NCBI GenBank assembly: GCA_025201845.1
Contig: MU603977.1
Coordinates: 3,039 to 52,199 of the forward strand
Length of the DNA: 49,161 nt
Source: Martensiomyces pterosporus
Lineage: Eukaryota; Kickxellomycota; Kickxellomycetes; Kickxellales; Kickxellaceae
Direction of reading: 5' to 3'
Position 1 is the first letter of the stretch. Each line of letters starts with the position of its first letter. Both the position numbers and the translations under genes were made by a program. Of this stretch, positions 1-9,346 are shown one piece after another. The notes beneath the pieces are model-generated. The model searched no databases, was not told the DNA's origin, and worked only from the letters and a program-made list of their open reading frames with translations.

Positions 1-327
1 TTAGAACTGCCGGCGACCATGCGAATCCACCCGGTTGTCTCAACAGCGTTCCTCCGACCGTACCAAGCCAGCGACCGTTTCCCTTCAGAGAAGCGACGCC
101 CGCCGCCTGAAATTACAGATGAAGGAGACGAATTTGAAGTCGAGAAAATTCTGAACCACAAGAGGCAAGGAAGAGGCTGGAAATATCTCATACGAGGGAG
201 TGGCTACAGCGAGGACAACGACAGCTGGGAACCTGCACGCAACCTAGCCAACGCGCAAGAGGTAATCAAAGAATACTGGCAAATCACCAGTAACAAGCAG
301 TCTAAGCAGGGGAGTGTTACGCGGTGA
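1..327 (+). mobile_element. Ty3/gypsy retrotransposon polyprotein, C-terminal end with chromodomain (5' truncated by window)
   Basis: The reading frame is open from base 1 through the stop at 325-327, so the ATG at 19 is internal and the true start lies outside the window. The first residues (LELPATMRIHPVVSTAFLRP) match the conserved end of Ty3/gypsy integrases, which reads roughly LPxxMRIHPVFHVSLLKPY. This is followed by a chromodomain: EVEKILNHKR, then GYSEDNDSWEPARNL and a final helix ending EYW. Integrases with this tail belong to the chromodomain lineage of Ty3/gypsy elements, where the domain helps target integration to chromatin. The usual KWKGY strand reads IRGSGY here, so one aromatic-cage position may be lost. 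There is no stop or frameshift in the visible part, so the copy could be young. A polypurine stretch and an LTR start overlap its last codons. Confidence 0.9.
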
Positions 328-932
328 TCAACACACGTGACTTTAGGAGTTCACTTTCACAGTTTATTAGTCTTATGGCCGACAAGAGCCAGGAACTTGG
401 CAGAATACATCTTTTGTCGCATACCGAGCCCGGCATTGTTCCCCTCTCTAACCCGCTATTGGCTTTCTGAGCCTATTATCTAACCCCTCGGTGGTTTACA
501 AGTAGTCTATGCCCCGCCCACATGGGGCTCTGGGACTTCCCTTAGTCTGCCTCTACTTGGACCCCCTCTGGGTGTATTTTGCCATACCAATATACCCTTG
601 TCCGCTCTACAATGTGGGCTGTGCAGACTGCAAGAGGTGTGCGCCGCCAAAATATCCCAGAAGACGAGCTCACACAGATGCCTCAGCGATTTCAGGCACA
701 GGAGGCCCACGTACAGGAGGCTAGGGATAGCTTTACAATGTCCCAGGAAGGGTCGAAGATTTAGGTGTTTATTCAACGCTGCTGGATCATTGGGTTCCAG
801 CAGCTAGGGATGCTTAAAAATACTCGACAGAAGGTAGGCTTGCTATAGTGCGAACTAGGTCACTGTGCTTCGCTGATCGGCATTGGTGGTTCGTGTAACT
901 GCTCCCTGCGCCGATGCTGCCTACGTGTAACA
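315..932 (+). repeat. Candidate 3' LTR of the retrotransposon
   Basis: The purine run AGCAGGGGAG (305-314) has the form and place of a polypurine tract. It is followed directly by TGTTACGCGG, a typical LTR 5' end, overlapping the last codons of the polyprotein. The matching end is TACGTGTAACA at 922-932, so TGTTAC and GTAACA form a 6-bp terminal inverted repeat enclosing 618 bp. The length is normal for a fungal Ty3 LTR. The 5' LTR is outside the window, so target-site duplication and LTR identity cannot be tested here. The right end is the less certain boundary. Confidence 0.6.
774..869 (+). repeat. Hairpin-bearing repeat, copy 1 (inside the LTR)
   Basis: About 95 bp that recur at 1111-1204 with roughly 80% identity by eye. 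The copy begins with a 9-bp perfect inverted repeat (GCTGCTGGA / TCCAGCAGC, 9-base loop) and ends with GGTCACTGTGCT. It lies within the candidate LTR. Confidence 0.75.
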
Positions 933-1110
933 GCACGTCCTCCAGCCGCTGGATCTCGTCTCCGCTTCACCAACCTTACAATCGCACGTATTAAGAAATA
1001 CATTAGAAGGTCGACTAGTGCACTGTTTCCAAGGTGTATGGTGCTCGCTTTCTTTGCTAGCGTGACAAAGATCCAAGAGGGTTCAGAAAATAGAAAAATA
1101 AAGGTATAAT

Positions 1111-1204
1111 CAACACTGCTGGATCATTTCGCTCCAGCAGCCAAGGGCGTTTAAATACTCGACAAAAGCTTGACTCGCTATAATGCAAACTGGGTCACTG
1201 TGCT
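1111..1204 (+). repeat. Hairpin-bearing repeat, copy 2 (outside the LTR)
   Basis: Second copy of the 774-869 segment. The stem CTGCTGGA / TCCAGCAG is kept while the loop differs, and the end GGTCACTGTGCT is shared. It is probably a remnant of an older related LTR next to the full one. The sequence after it does not obviously match the LTR. Confidence 0.7.
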
Positions 1205-1250
1205 GGCTGCTGGCGGTGTGGCCGAGCGTCCATGCCCGTGCCACCATTGT

Positions 1251-1725
1251 TTAGTGCTTGGCATTGGTGATCGTGCTATTGTTGGGATTTCCGGCAATGC
1301 CTTGGCAGAGGTGTACATGTATTATAACAATAGTGAAATGGCCGGTTGCGAGGCTAAAGAACCACAGAGATGGAACGCAGGACGATCAATTCATTTGCTT
1401 TTGCCTGCCCCATCCCTCAGCTAGCCAACAGTGCGATTATGCCCGAGCCTCTGTGATTTAGTGCTTGGCATTAATGATTGTGCGACGGTTGGGATTATAG
1501 CCAATGTCTTGGCAGAGACGCACATGTATTATGATAAGACCGAAATAGAGGTTCTTCAGCCTTGTAAATGACCGAGAGGGAACGCAGGACCATCAATCCA
1601 TCTGCTTTTCATTTGCTTTTGCCCACCCCTTCGCTTAGCTGGCCAACAGTGCGATTATGCCCGGGCCTCCGTGATTTAGTGCTTGGCATTAATGACTGTG
1701 CGACGGTCTACTGTGTCACATCCGT
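1251..1725. repeat. Degenerate tandem repeat, period about 207-218 bp
   Basis: The string TTAGTGCTTGGCATT recurs at 1251, 1458 and 1676, giving periods of 207 and 218 bp. Other matching blocks keep the same phase: GAACGCAGGAC (about 1374 and 1579), GCCAACAGTGCGATTATGCC (about 1426 and 1642), and CAATG-CTTGGCAGAG-CACATGTATTAT (about 1295 and 1502). The array therefore holds two full diverged units and the start of a third. It encodes no convincing protein. Confidence 0.7.
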
Positions 1726-2872
1726 TTCTGCGCGACCACACGTCTTCCGGACGCTGGGTGCCACCCCCACCTCTGCAGCTTTGCAACACTGTCACTCCTG
1801 CGACATGGTTTCCATTGCTCGATGGTCAACCCTGTTGAGGGGGCTTTCCCAAGCCTCATGCTGATGGGGAGTAGTATATTGGAAAGCGTGTCGGCTGCAT
1901 CGTCAACACTAGCACAGGCCGCCGTGTGAAACGCAGTGTGGTGCATGGCATGGTGGAGACTGGTTTGCCCAGCTTGGTTCCTAGTGCCGCATGACGCGCA
2001 TGACGCGCTGGCAAAAGTCATTAGCATATGGAAGGAGGGGCAGTAGACATCAGTCGAGAATTTGCGCATGGAATCCAAATGCTGTTGAATCAAATGGAGA
2101 AGAAGAATGCTGCGACGCATTGCTGCTTGGCGCCTGTGCGTGCTGTATCCACAGGAAGTGAAGTGGCACCAGTATTCATGAGAATTCCAAGACGCCATCG
2201 ACATGCTTGGAAATGACCCAAGATGCGAACCAGGCATTCCAACCAAACATCCAAATGCGCCCTAATATTGCGTGCGCTCTCGGCCAGAAAACTCTTAAAT
2301 GGGAATGTTGTCTCCTTTGGTAAGGAGAATGGGATGCAGCATGGATCGCACAATCCGGGCATGCCTATGCTGTTTCCCCACTCATTCCAGAGCCCATATG
2401 GCGGTGTTGGCAGCGTTGAAGCCAGAAAGAGAGGACAAGCTACCCCGCACCATTTAACACAAATTATATGTGGGGTTAAAACCAAACTTTTCTTATCTGC
2501 CGACCAAAGGCCTACACCGACACCAATACGTCGGATATTCCCCTAGACTAGTGCATCTGTTTGTATCGCATTCTCAGTCTAGCAGCTGTGTAAACGAATC
2601 TTTGCTCCACTCCAAATTAACTGTCTGCTTTTACGAGAATAGGGGGTGCTTTCGTTAACCCACATCCCGCCATACCCATCGATACTGCTATTGTCGTAAC
2701 CACACACCCTGCCTGCCACTGAGCTTACGCATTGGGTGCTGTCACCTCTACCTTGTAGCGAGTGGGCTTGTCCACGCATCCTCATTTGCGCTTTCTATTC
2801 TGCATCAAATTTCCAACCGGATAATACTGAATAGCTCTTTTCTGCTTGTTCTCTAATAGCTCCAGTGGATAT

Positions 2873-4552
2873 ATGCATTCAACACTATCCGCATCGTTGT
2901 TTGGCTCCGGTGAGATAGAGTATTCGCCATTCAGCTCGGTAGCTGGCAGCCTGGAAGCAGCAAATGAAACGTGCAGCCACTTCGGTGGTGGCTACATATT
3001 CTGCAAACAGAGTGTGCCAAAGAGTCACCAGCACCTTGAGCTGCGCGCTCCCTCTGATGGCCACATCGGCTCTTTCAGCCTAGCAGAGGTCCCTTTAGCA
3101 GGACACCTGAGTGCGCATGCGCAGCTCTCGTCTGTCGGTGGTCGCGCAAAGGAGCGCTGGGCGTACATGAGGCGGTCACTAGACTATCGGCCATCTGCAC
3201 ACGATGCTACTTTTGCTGCCGCTGGTAGCTACAGCGAGGGGCTAGAAGAAAGGGCAGAGGACGGCGAAAGCACAAAAAGCAACAACTGCGAGAGCACGCT
3301 TGCTGGAAGCAGCGGCAGCGGCAGCCTGGAGCACTCCCACTCAGGGCTGTGCAGCTTTATCCACGCAGACAAGGCAAGTGCCAGCCCGTGGTACGACAGG
3401 GAAGAGCTGGAGGAGTCTCCGACAGACTATCCCGACATGTCAAAAAAGTTAGCTTACAGCCACCTGCGCCGCACAGGGAAAAGGTGGGAGCTTGGAAGGG
3501 CCCTGAAAATAACCACGGGTGGTCTTTCTGTGCTCTCGCGCCGCCACCAGGGCTGCAGAGACTGGTCCGATTCGCTAAAGTTTGCGCTAAAGCAGCACTC
3601 GCTGTATCCTGGGGTGCTAGAGGTGATTGACTGCGAGGACATGGGGGTTGCATACCGGAGGATATCGCGATCAAAAATGGCTTGGTGTGAGACATTCCAC
3701 GAGGTCGAGGCCGGCATCAGCGCGGACAGCATGGAAATAGCAGACTTTTGTGACAGCTTCTCTCCAGCGTATTCGTCGAGCATAATCGACCAGCTGTCAG
3801 GCAGCATGTCGCCGTCGTTTTCAGAGTCAATGGTATCAGTTGACACGTTTGGCAGCTACATGACAACGACGCCCCCAATGGCGCCATACGGAAGCATTCC
3901 GTCGTCAGTAGGCCGCAGCTATGTGCCTACAGTGTCTAGCGTTCATGGGTGTCCGCAAAGGCTCTACGGGCGACAGGAGTCCCACCCCTACTCCTACAAC
4001 ATGAACCAGCTCTGGGAGATATCCTCACCGTGCCCAAACTCATTCCCCCTTCATTGCCGGGACTCTCGCGGCGTCATTGACCCGGTGCCTCTGTCCTCGA
4101 TGGTGCTGGACCGACACCAATTCTGCTACCGCTTTCAGCTTGCAGGCAACAAGATGATGTGGGTTGCAAAGAATCCAAGCTATGAACAAGTCGAGCTGCA
4201 CTGCCATGTGCGCAGCACGCTTGTTGCGGTGTTGCTTGGCAACGGCTATAGCAGCGCTTGGGACATGCAGCGGCACGGCGGCCTAGGTGCCCGCAGGCAG
4301 CTGCGACGCAGTGACAAGGTACCCAGTCTCACAATCGCCATGATGCCACCGCAAGGCAGCTCGCCAATGGCAGCCACAGCTGCTGGCTCTGAGACAAGTG
4401 AAAGCGCTGGCTTGTGCTCAAGCCATTGCTTGCCAAGAATAATCATATTCCCGCTAGCATTCTCCAAACTCGCTTCAGTTGATCCTGATATTGTCGAATC
4501 TTTTGTTATCTTCACAGGCATTGCAGTGCTAGAGTGTCTCTATGCCCTCTAG
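2873..4552 (+). CDS. Serine-rich conserved hypothetical protein
   Basis: A 559-residue protein counted from the first in-frame ATG (2873); the frame is open further upstream but without an ATG. The N-terminal 470 residues are low in complexity and rich in Ser, Gly and His, with one basic patch (KKLAYSHLRRTGKRW). The last 150 residues look globular, with FCYRFQLAGNKMMWVAKNPS, then an aliphatic strand (RIIIFPLAFSKLASVDPDIV) and the end FVIFTGIAVLECLYAL. This tail resembles a beta-rich domain that I recall from uncharacterised proteins of early-diverging fungi, and a tubby/scramblase-like fold is one possibility, but I cannot name a family with confidence. There is no signal peptide. An acceptor-like TAG at 2858-2860 leaves room for an upstream exon, so the N terminus is uncertain. 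The function is unknown. Confidence 0.7.
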   Translation: MHSTLSASLFGSGEIEYSPFSSVAGSLEAANETCSHFGGGYIFCKQSVPKSHQHLELRAPSDGHIGSFSLAEVPLAGHLSAHAQLSSVGGRAKERWAYMRRSLDYRPSAHDATFAAAGSYSEGLEERAEDGESTKSNNCESTLAGSSGSGSLEHSHSGLCSFIHADKASASPWYDREELEESPTDYPDMSKKLAYSHLRRTGKRWELGRALKITTGGLSVLSRRHQGCRDWSDSLKFALKQHSLYPGVLEVIDCEDMGVAYRRISRSKMAWCETFHEVEAGISADSMEIADFCDSFSPAYSSSIIDQLSGSMSPSFSESMVSVDTFGSYMTTTPPMAPYGSIPSSVGRSYVPTVSSVHGCPQRLYGRQESHPYSYNMNQLWEISSPCPNSFPLHCRDSRGVIDPVPLSSMVLDRHQFCYRFQLAGNKMMWVAKNPSYEQVELHCHVRSTLVAVLLGNGYSSAWDMQRHGGLGARRQLRRSDKVPSLTIAMMPPQGSSPMAATAAGSETSESAGLCSSHCLPRIIIFPLAFSKLASVDPDIVESFVIFTGIAVLECLYAL

Positions 4553-4952
4553 CCGTAACAATAGGATCTTTTATTCGCTCCTTTTCTCTCGGGCATAGAT
4601 GGATGGTGCTGGTATTTTGCACTACGGAAATGTCTGCGAACGCGTCATCCGCCATGCCAGCCACAGCGGCATTTGTTGACACAGTGCTTTGACAGCTGTA
4701 TGTAGAGGACAGATGCATGGCTTGAGGCAAAGGAAAGAGGCCGTAGAGTGGGTTTCTACGATGCATTGTTCTTGCTTCTTGTTGGCATGGTATAGTCAGC
4801 ATGTCTTTCCTCATGCAGAAATCAGCTGTCAATTCACAAACCACAACACCGCCGGTGCGTTTTCTGGGAAGTAGTGCATCTGGTGGCGGTGAGGTGTGCA
4901 GGTATAAAGCCGGCACAGCTGCCCTCCCAGAGCTGCCTGCTGTCTCAGCAGC
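4553..4952. promoter_or_regulatory. Spacer with probable promoter of the RING-H2 gene
   Basis: No gene seen. TATAAAG at 4903-4909 lies about 45 bp before the ATG at 4953, a plausible TATA box. A short plus-strand ORF opens at 4801 but has no recognisable domain and overlaps the next gene in another frame. Confidence 0.4.
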
Positions 4953-5813
4953 ATGCGCACATACACACAAATTCAGTCTTTCGCTCCGTTATCTGGCCTT
5001 GTTTCCACAACTAGTGCTTTTGCCCAAGCTTCGATCACAATACCGCAGCAGCTACCACCACCACCAGAGGCTGTGAAAGTAAGGAGGATGAGTGTCGCCT
5101 TCACACGCACGTCGCCTTCGTCTTCCCAAGAACAGTCTCGCCACCGCACTTCTGCAGTGGGCCGAATTATCGCTCGATTAATCGTCAGTGCCTTTATGCC
5201 CAAGCTGACTGCACCTCCAGCAATACCACACGCTAGCACGCTTGCTAGGCGGCGCCCACCTGCGGTAGCCACTACAGCCTCGACATTATCTCTTTGCAGA
5301 GCGGGCTGCCAAGCGGCCATCTCGAGTATCCTAGAGCGATGTGCTGGCCTGTCACAGCCGCTCTACACGGGCATCCTTGGCTGCGTGGTGCTAATTGCTC
5401 TGCTGGTTTCCAACTCCCTCCGCTTAAATCGCGGTCAGGCTACTGGGTCTAGATGCGCTGGTGCGGGGATGGTAACAAGAGCGATGGCATTCCCACACAT
5501 TCTTCACTCAGCAGCTCGCGAACGCAGCGCCGCTGGGAGCCTTGCTGTGCAGTCAAGAAAAGCCGTTCTTAGCGTAGAAGAGCTCAGTGCCCTGCCACCG
5601 CCCTCGCTGCCAAACAGCAGCGACGGCTCTGGAAGCTGTGCCGGTGCTCACCAAGCAATTGCCGCCGAGACGTGCCCTATATGTTTGGACTGCATCGGCA
5701 GCAGCAGCCAAGTGCGCTTTCTTCCTTGCACCCACTACTACCATGCCAGCTGTGTTGACCCATGGCTAACAGGAGGCTCGGCCACATGCCCACTCTGCAA
5801 GGCCAGCGTTTGA
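4953..5813 (+). CDS. Membrane-anchored RING-H2 finger protein, probable E3 ubiquitin ligase
   Basis: A 286-residue protein. A canonical RING-H2 finger sits at the extreme C terminus: C241, C244, C259, H261, H264, C267, C279, C282, with W271 before the last cysteine pair. This C3H2C3 order and the tryptophan contact position are those of E2-recruiting RING fingers, so ubiquitin ligase activity is likely. One hydrophobic stretch at about 138-157 (ILGCVVLIALLVS) is a probable membrane anchor and places the RING on the cytosolic side if the C terminus is cytosolic. The N-terminal 130 residues are Ser/Ala/Pro-rich and basic. RING-H2 ligases with one or more membrane spans act in ER, Golgi or vacuolar quality control in fungi. 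The substrate cannot be told from sequence. The start is the first ATG after a TATA-like box. Confidence 0.85.
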   Translation: MRTYTQIQSFAPLSGLVSTTSAFAQASITIPQQLPPPPEAVKVRRMSVAFTRTSPSSSQEQSRHRTSAVGRIIARLIVSAFMPKLTAPPAIPHASTLARRRPPAVATTASTLSLCRAGCQAAISSILERCAGLSQPLYTGILGCVVLIALLVSNSLRLNRGQATGSRCAGAGMVTRAMAFPHILHSAARERSAAGSLAVQSRKAVLSVEELSALPPPSLPNSSDGSGSCAGAHQAIAAETCPICLDCIGSSSQVRFLPCTHYYHASCVDPWLTGGSATCPLCKASV

Positions 5814-6406
5814 CTCGGAGCCCCCTAGATCACACAGACGCGCCTAATGCCTAGCAGCAGCGAGTGTAGGCAATCTCCGCTGCGTGGTGCAGCGCGGCAC
5901 AGCGTGGCCAACGATGTCTCGTAGCCAAGCGGCGGTGCATCTCACCCAGGGGAGATCAAAGCCATCTCTGCTGGGGCTTCGCTAGCTCGGTGGCGTGAGA
6001 GGTCAGAGCGCTTCTCTCCTGTTTTCTCTTTGCTACCGCCTCTATTGTGCCTTTTGTAAACTTGTATAAAAACGCTGTTCTCTGTGGGTGTAGACGCGCA
6101 ATGCAGCAGGTAGCAGTAGCCAAGAAGCCGGTATGGCTCAAGGCATGGCGCACCACATAAGCGCCCAAGGATCGGTGATTCAACAGAGCACAGCAGAGGA
6201 CATAAGCTTCGCAGCAGCTCTGGTCCTGCTATAGACAAGGCTCTCGACAAGCCCCTGTAAATCGCCAAAAGCCCAGTGAATGGACCAGCCGAGGGCTTGC
6301 AGTAGTGCTGGCGGTTGCGCGCGTATACGCTGTCCTGTGTGCTATTGAGGCTAGAGTGGCCAGGTGGATGCATGCGCCCCCACGGCCCTGCTCAGTGTAG
6401 ACACCG
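5814..6406. other. Gene-free spacer
   Basis: No gene seen. TATAAAA at 6065-6071 could serve the PAP2 gene at 6407, but it lies 340 bp before the ATG, which would require a long or spliced leader. Minus-strand open frames here have no domain. Confidence 0.35.
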
Positions 6407-7570
6407 ATGCAGTCTGCGTGCGTCATGAAGAGCAGCTCTTTGTTTCCCTTTGTTTTCTTGGTTCAAAAACATCATTTTGCTCTTGCTATCCCAGCATTCG
6501 CTTATTTTGCTGCTGCTAAATTCGCATATTCCTGGCTGGTGCCTTCTATCGGCATGGCTGGTATAAACTGGAACTCGTATTGTCGGCTGCCCGTGTCAAT
6601 GATAATTTCGTACATTCCCGACTGGGCAGTTACGCTCGTGTGTACGCTGCTTTGGGCATACCTTGGGGTGACCAAACCGCATTACCAGAGGTTCTCTGTC
6701 AATGACAAATCAATTTCATATCCCTACATACCGCCGGCAGAGCAAACAGTGACAGTTCCCATGCTCTTTGCAATCTCAATAGCTGTACCGGCAGCAATTA
6801 TCGCAGTGGTGGCATTTGTTCTCAACCGAAACATGCATGACCTCCACGTGGGTCTGCTGGGCTTGCTGCTGACGGTGTCCCTCACGCTGATGTTCACCAA
6901 TGGCCTGAAAAACGTGGTTGGGCGGCCACGGCCAAACCTGCTTGCTCGCTGTCTGCCGGAGATGCCCAAGGAGCCACTGAGCGATCCGCCACAGGGCCTG
7001 TCCACGATCGCGATATGCACGCAGCAAGACATTGCTGTGCTTAACGAGGGGTTCCGCAGCTTCCCGTCGGGACATACCTCGCTGTCCTTTGCAGGCATGA
7101 CATACCTAACCTATTTCTTGGCCGGGAAGCTGCACATATTCGATCGCCAGGGGCACTCGGTAAAGTCGTTTGTTGTGTTTCTTCCTCTGCTGGTTGCATC
7201 AATCGTCGGTGCTACTCGCGTGTCGGACTATTGGCACCACCCGACAGACGTGTTCTTTGGCGCCTTTCTCGGGATAGTGACTGCCACGTTTAGCTACCAC
7301 CAATACTACCCAGTGCTTGTATCTCCTCGCTGCGACAGGCCATTTGATCCGCGCAAGGCGCCCACACCGATCCTCCCTGTCGATGCAAGAGACCAGCACA
7401 GCCACAGCCACAACCAAGACGAAAACGGCTCGCAGCACCACATCCGTCTCTCGCCGACTAGCAACCGACCAGGCACACGTGTGGGCAGCAGCAACGACGA
7501 AGATGACGACAGTGGCAACGGTGCGCCATTGATAAACGTGGTGTGGAACGAGCGCGTGAGCCACAACTGA
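6407..7570 (+). CDS. PAP2-family lipid phosphate phosphatase (Dpp1/Lpp1-like)
   Basis: A 387-residue integral membrane phosphatase with all three PAP2 signature motifs: KxxxxxxRP as K168-NVVGRP-R175-P176; PSGH at 220-223; and (S/T)RxxxxxHxxxD as R271, H277, D281, where the family's first Ser is Thr. H223 and H277 would be the catalytic histidines and R271 a phosphate ligand. About six hydrophobic segments fit the family topology. Enzymes of this kind remove phosphate from diacylglycerol pyrophosphate, phosphatidate and lysophosphatidate at the vacuole, ER or Golgi membrane. The C-terminal 65 residues are hydrophilic, His/Ser/Asp-rich and probably disordered. The first 50 residues are less typical; the ATG at 6554 (residue 50) starts nearer the conserved region, and an N-terminal intron cannot be excluded. 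Confidence 0.88.
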   Translation: MQSACVMKSSSLFPFVFLVQKHHFALAIPAFAYFAAAKFAYSWLVPSIGMAGINWNSYCRLPVSMIISYIPDWAVTLVCTLLWAYLGVTKPHYQRFSVNDKSISYPYIPPAEQTVTVPMLFAISIAVPAAIIAVVAFVLNRNMHDLHVGLLGLLLTVSLTLMFTNGLKNVVGRPRPNLLARCLPEMPKEPLSDPPQGLSTIAICTQQDIAVLNEGFRSFPSGHTSLSFAGMTYLTYFLAGKLHIFDRQGHSVKSFVVFLPLLVASIVGATRVSDYWHHPTDVFFGAFLGIVTATFSYHQYYPVLVSPRCDRPFDPRKAPTPILPVDARDQHSHSHNQDENGSQHHIRLSPTSNRPGTRVGSSNDEDDDSGNGAPLINVVWNERVSHN

Positions 7571-7770
7571 CAGCTTTTTTTTTTTTTGGTCGCCTCTGCA
7601 GGTGACATTTCCAGAATAAACAGCGCTGCTATGATACGTGAATGCGCGACACCAGCATCTTGTATTAATGAAAGCTACAAACTACAGCAGCACTAGCTGG
7701 AAAGAGCTCGCGGTGCTCAAAAAACAGAGATGGTGCGGGCGAGAGGGCGAGACATGTCCGCGTAGCGTAT

Positions 7771-8549
7771 TTACTTCTCGGGAGCGGGGTTCATGCGACG
7801 CTTGCCACCGGGGGTGAGGGTGACGTTGACAAAGCGGCGGTTGTACTTCTCGCGCTTAAGAGCACGGCCAGTGACCTTCTTGGACTTTTCCTGGGCCTCG
7901 ACCTTGGGGGTCTGCGACTTGACCTTACCGGCACGAGCAAGAGATCCGTGAACTTTACCCTATGCATCCCAATGGAACAACAGCAATAGAAAAGCGCAGC
8001 CTTAGCAGAACATGAGCACAGAGCCTGCGGAGGACATGACACGTGGACAGAGGCGCAACGCTCAAGCGGAAATGCAAGCAACAGAAGAGGGGAGAGGGGG
8101 AAGACGAGGGCCGCAGCAAGTTCCGGAGCGCAAATTTCCTTCAGCTAGCCCTGCCCGCACGCCATGGCCCTGGCATTTCATACGTTGGGCCCGCCACGAA
8201 ATGTGCCGAGTGGAAGCACCGCAGAACGCCCGGCCGCTGGCGCTGCATTGGATCGGGATTATAGCCGCAGTTCAGGGAGCCTCTGTTCCAATCGAGCAGC
8301 AGCCGTGGCAGCTGGCGAGGCCTGGGCAGTCGCAAGCCCGGTTTCAGCTGCGTGTGGGGGCCGTCTAAATAGCAGCTGTAGATTTTACACATTCCAATTT
8401 CTCGAGATTCCAAGCCAGCCGCCCCAGCACATTCAGCCTTCGCCCATTTGTAGTAGCGCGCGCCCAGTCGCCATGTTCTGCGTCCCCCGGCTCCTCTCTC
8501 CTGCTGCGAATCCGATGGATGCACATGATGGATGCGCGCAACTTACCAT
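7771..8549 (-). CDS. RPS30: 40S ribosomal protein eS30, two exons, first exon only the ATG
   Basis: Joined from exon 1 at 8547-8549 (the ATG alone) and exon 2 at 7771-7959, with a 587-bp intron between. The intron has donor GTAAGT (8546-8541) and acceptor TAG (7962-7960). The product is 63 residues. It starts [20 protein letters not shown] and ends [12 protein letters not shown], with the core [12 protein letters not shown], which is unmistakably eS30, a basic protein of the small ribosomal subunit. An in-frame TAG immediately precedes exon 2, so an upstream exon is required, and the ATG followed by GTAAGT supplies exactly the missing Met. There is no fused ubiquitin-like domain, as expected in fungi. 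The intron is four times longer than the others in the window. Ribosomal protein genes in fungi often have such an intron right after the start, sometimes with a role in expression control. Confidence 0.92.
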
Positions 8550-9346
8550 TTTACTGTTTCAAAATTTTAGGCTGGATATGAAAGAGGGAAAACCCACCGC
8601 GTGCTTGCCCCGCACATCGTTTTTACCCCAGCTGCTCTGCCTGCGGCACGAGCATGCAGGCAAAAAGGCATTGATTGCACATGATTCGCGGTGATTTGAT
8701 TGCAGGCAGCCAGCACGCAGCTTCCATATCAGGCAAGCACCTCGGAGGCACGGCTGGATGGCGGCCTGTAGCTCTCGCTCGTGACCACTACCCGCTGCTC
8801 GCAGCTTGCTGATGCTGGATGTGAGACTTTGGACGGTCTCACTTCCTTTTGCCGATTCACTCAGTTAGCAGTTGCGTGCGATGCGCATACTCCAAGCATG
8901 CTCCATGGCAGCCGGCTGAGCAGTAGCCAGCCACCAATTATAGCCCATTGCGGTTCCTGGTCTTGAATCAATCACTGCTCCCACGTGTTCCACCGCGCCA
9001 GCCTTCTGCTGCTGCACTTTCAGGGAAACGCATGCACATGGAGCATGGCGCAAACTTGCTTATCCATGTGGGAACCATCTGTGCTGCTATGAGGCGCGCT
9101 GCTATTAAGACTGCTGCACCCCGTCCTCTTCTGCTTGTTCTCGGGTGTTTCTTTTCCTCTCTGTTTTGCTGTCAACTCTTACTATCCTTCCTTTTGCTTT
9201 TTTGCTGTACTTCATAGTAGGCCTGGCCCGTCCTATTGCCGCTGCTGCCGCCACCGCACCCTCTTCTCCTGCCACATACTCGTCGCTGCGTTTGTGCCTG
9301 GGCAGCAAGACAACGTCGTTGGCATTTGCTAGCATAAGTGGGGGAA
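8550..9346. promoter_or_regulatory. Divergent promoter region between RPS30 and the zinc transporter gene
   Basis: Both flanking genes point away from this interval. A CACGTG E-box lies at 8982-8987. The 150 bp before the plus-strand ATG are pyrimidine-rich (CTT/CCT runs), as in many fungal promoters. No gene seen. Confidence 0.45.

Larger units (their letters stand above)
933..2872. other. Repeat-rich gene-free interval with decayed sequence
   Basis: Apart from the repeats listed separately, I see no convincing gene. Short open frames exist on both strands between 1.7 and 2.6 kb, up to 176 codons on the minus strand, but none shows a recognisable domain and they overlap each other. The stretch is probably old transposon debris and the promoter side of the gene at 2873. 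A pyrimidine-rich acceptor-like site ends in TAG at 2858-2860, 12 bp before that ATG, so a leader exon could lie in this interval. Confidence 0.5.

Noticed and set aside
1716..2485. Overlapping minus-strand frames of 131 and 176 codons in the repeat region, considered as transposase remnants
   Set aside because: No catalytic motif or known family could be seen; the translation in other frames is broken by stops.
7791..8081. A 96-codon minus-strand frame overlapping the eS30 exon
   Set aside because: It is in a different frame from the eS30 exon and no family matches.
8164..8694. A 176-codon plus-strand frame across the RPS30 intron and start
   Set aside because: Low-complexity composition, no domain, and the region is explained by the intron and promoter of RPS30.
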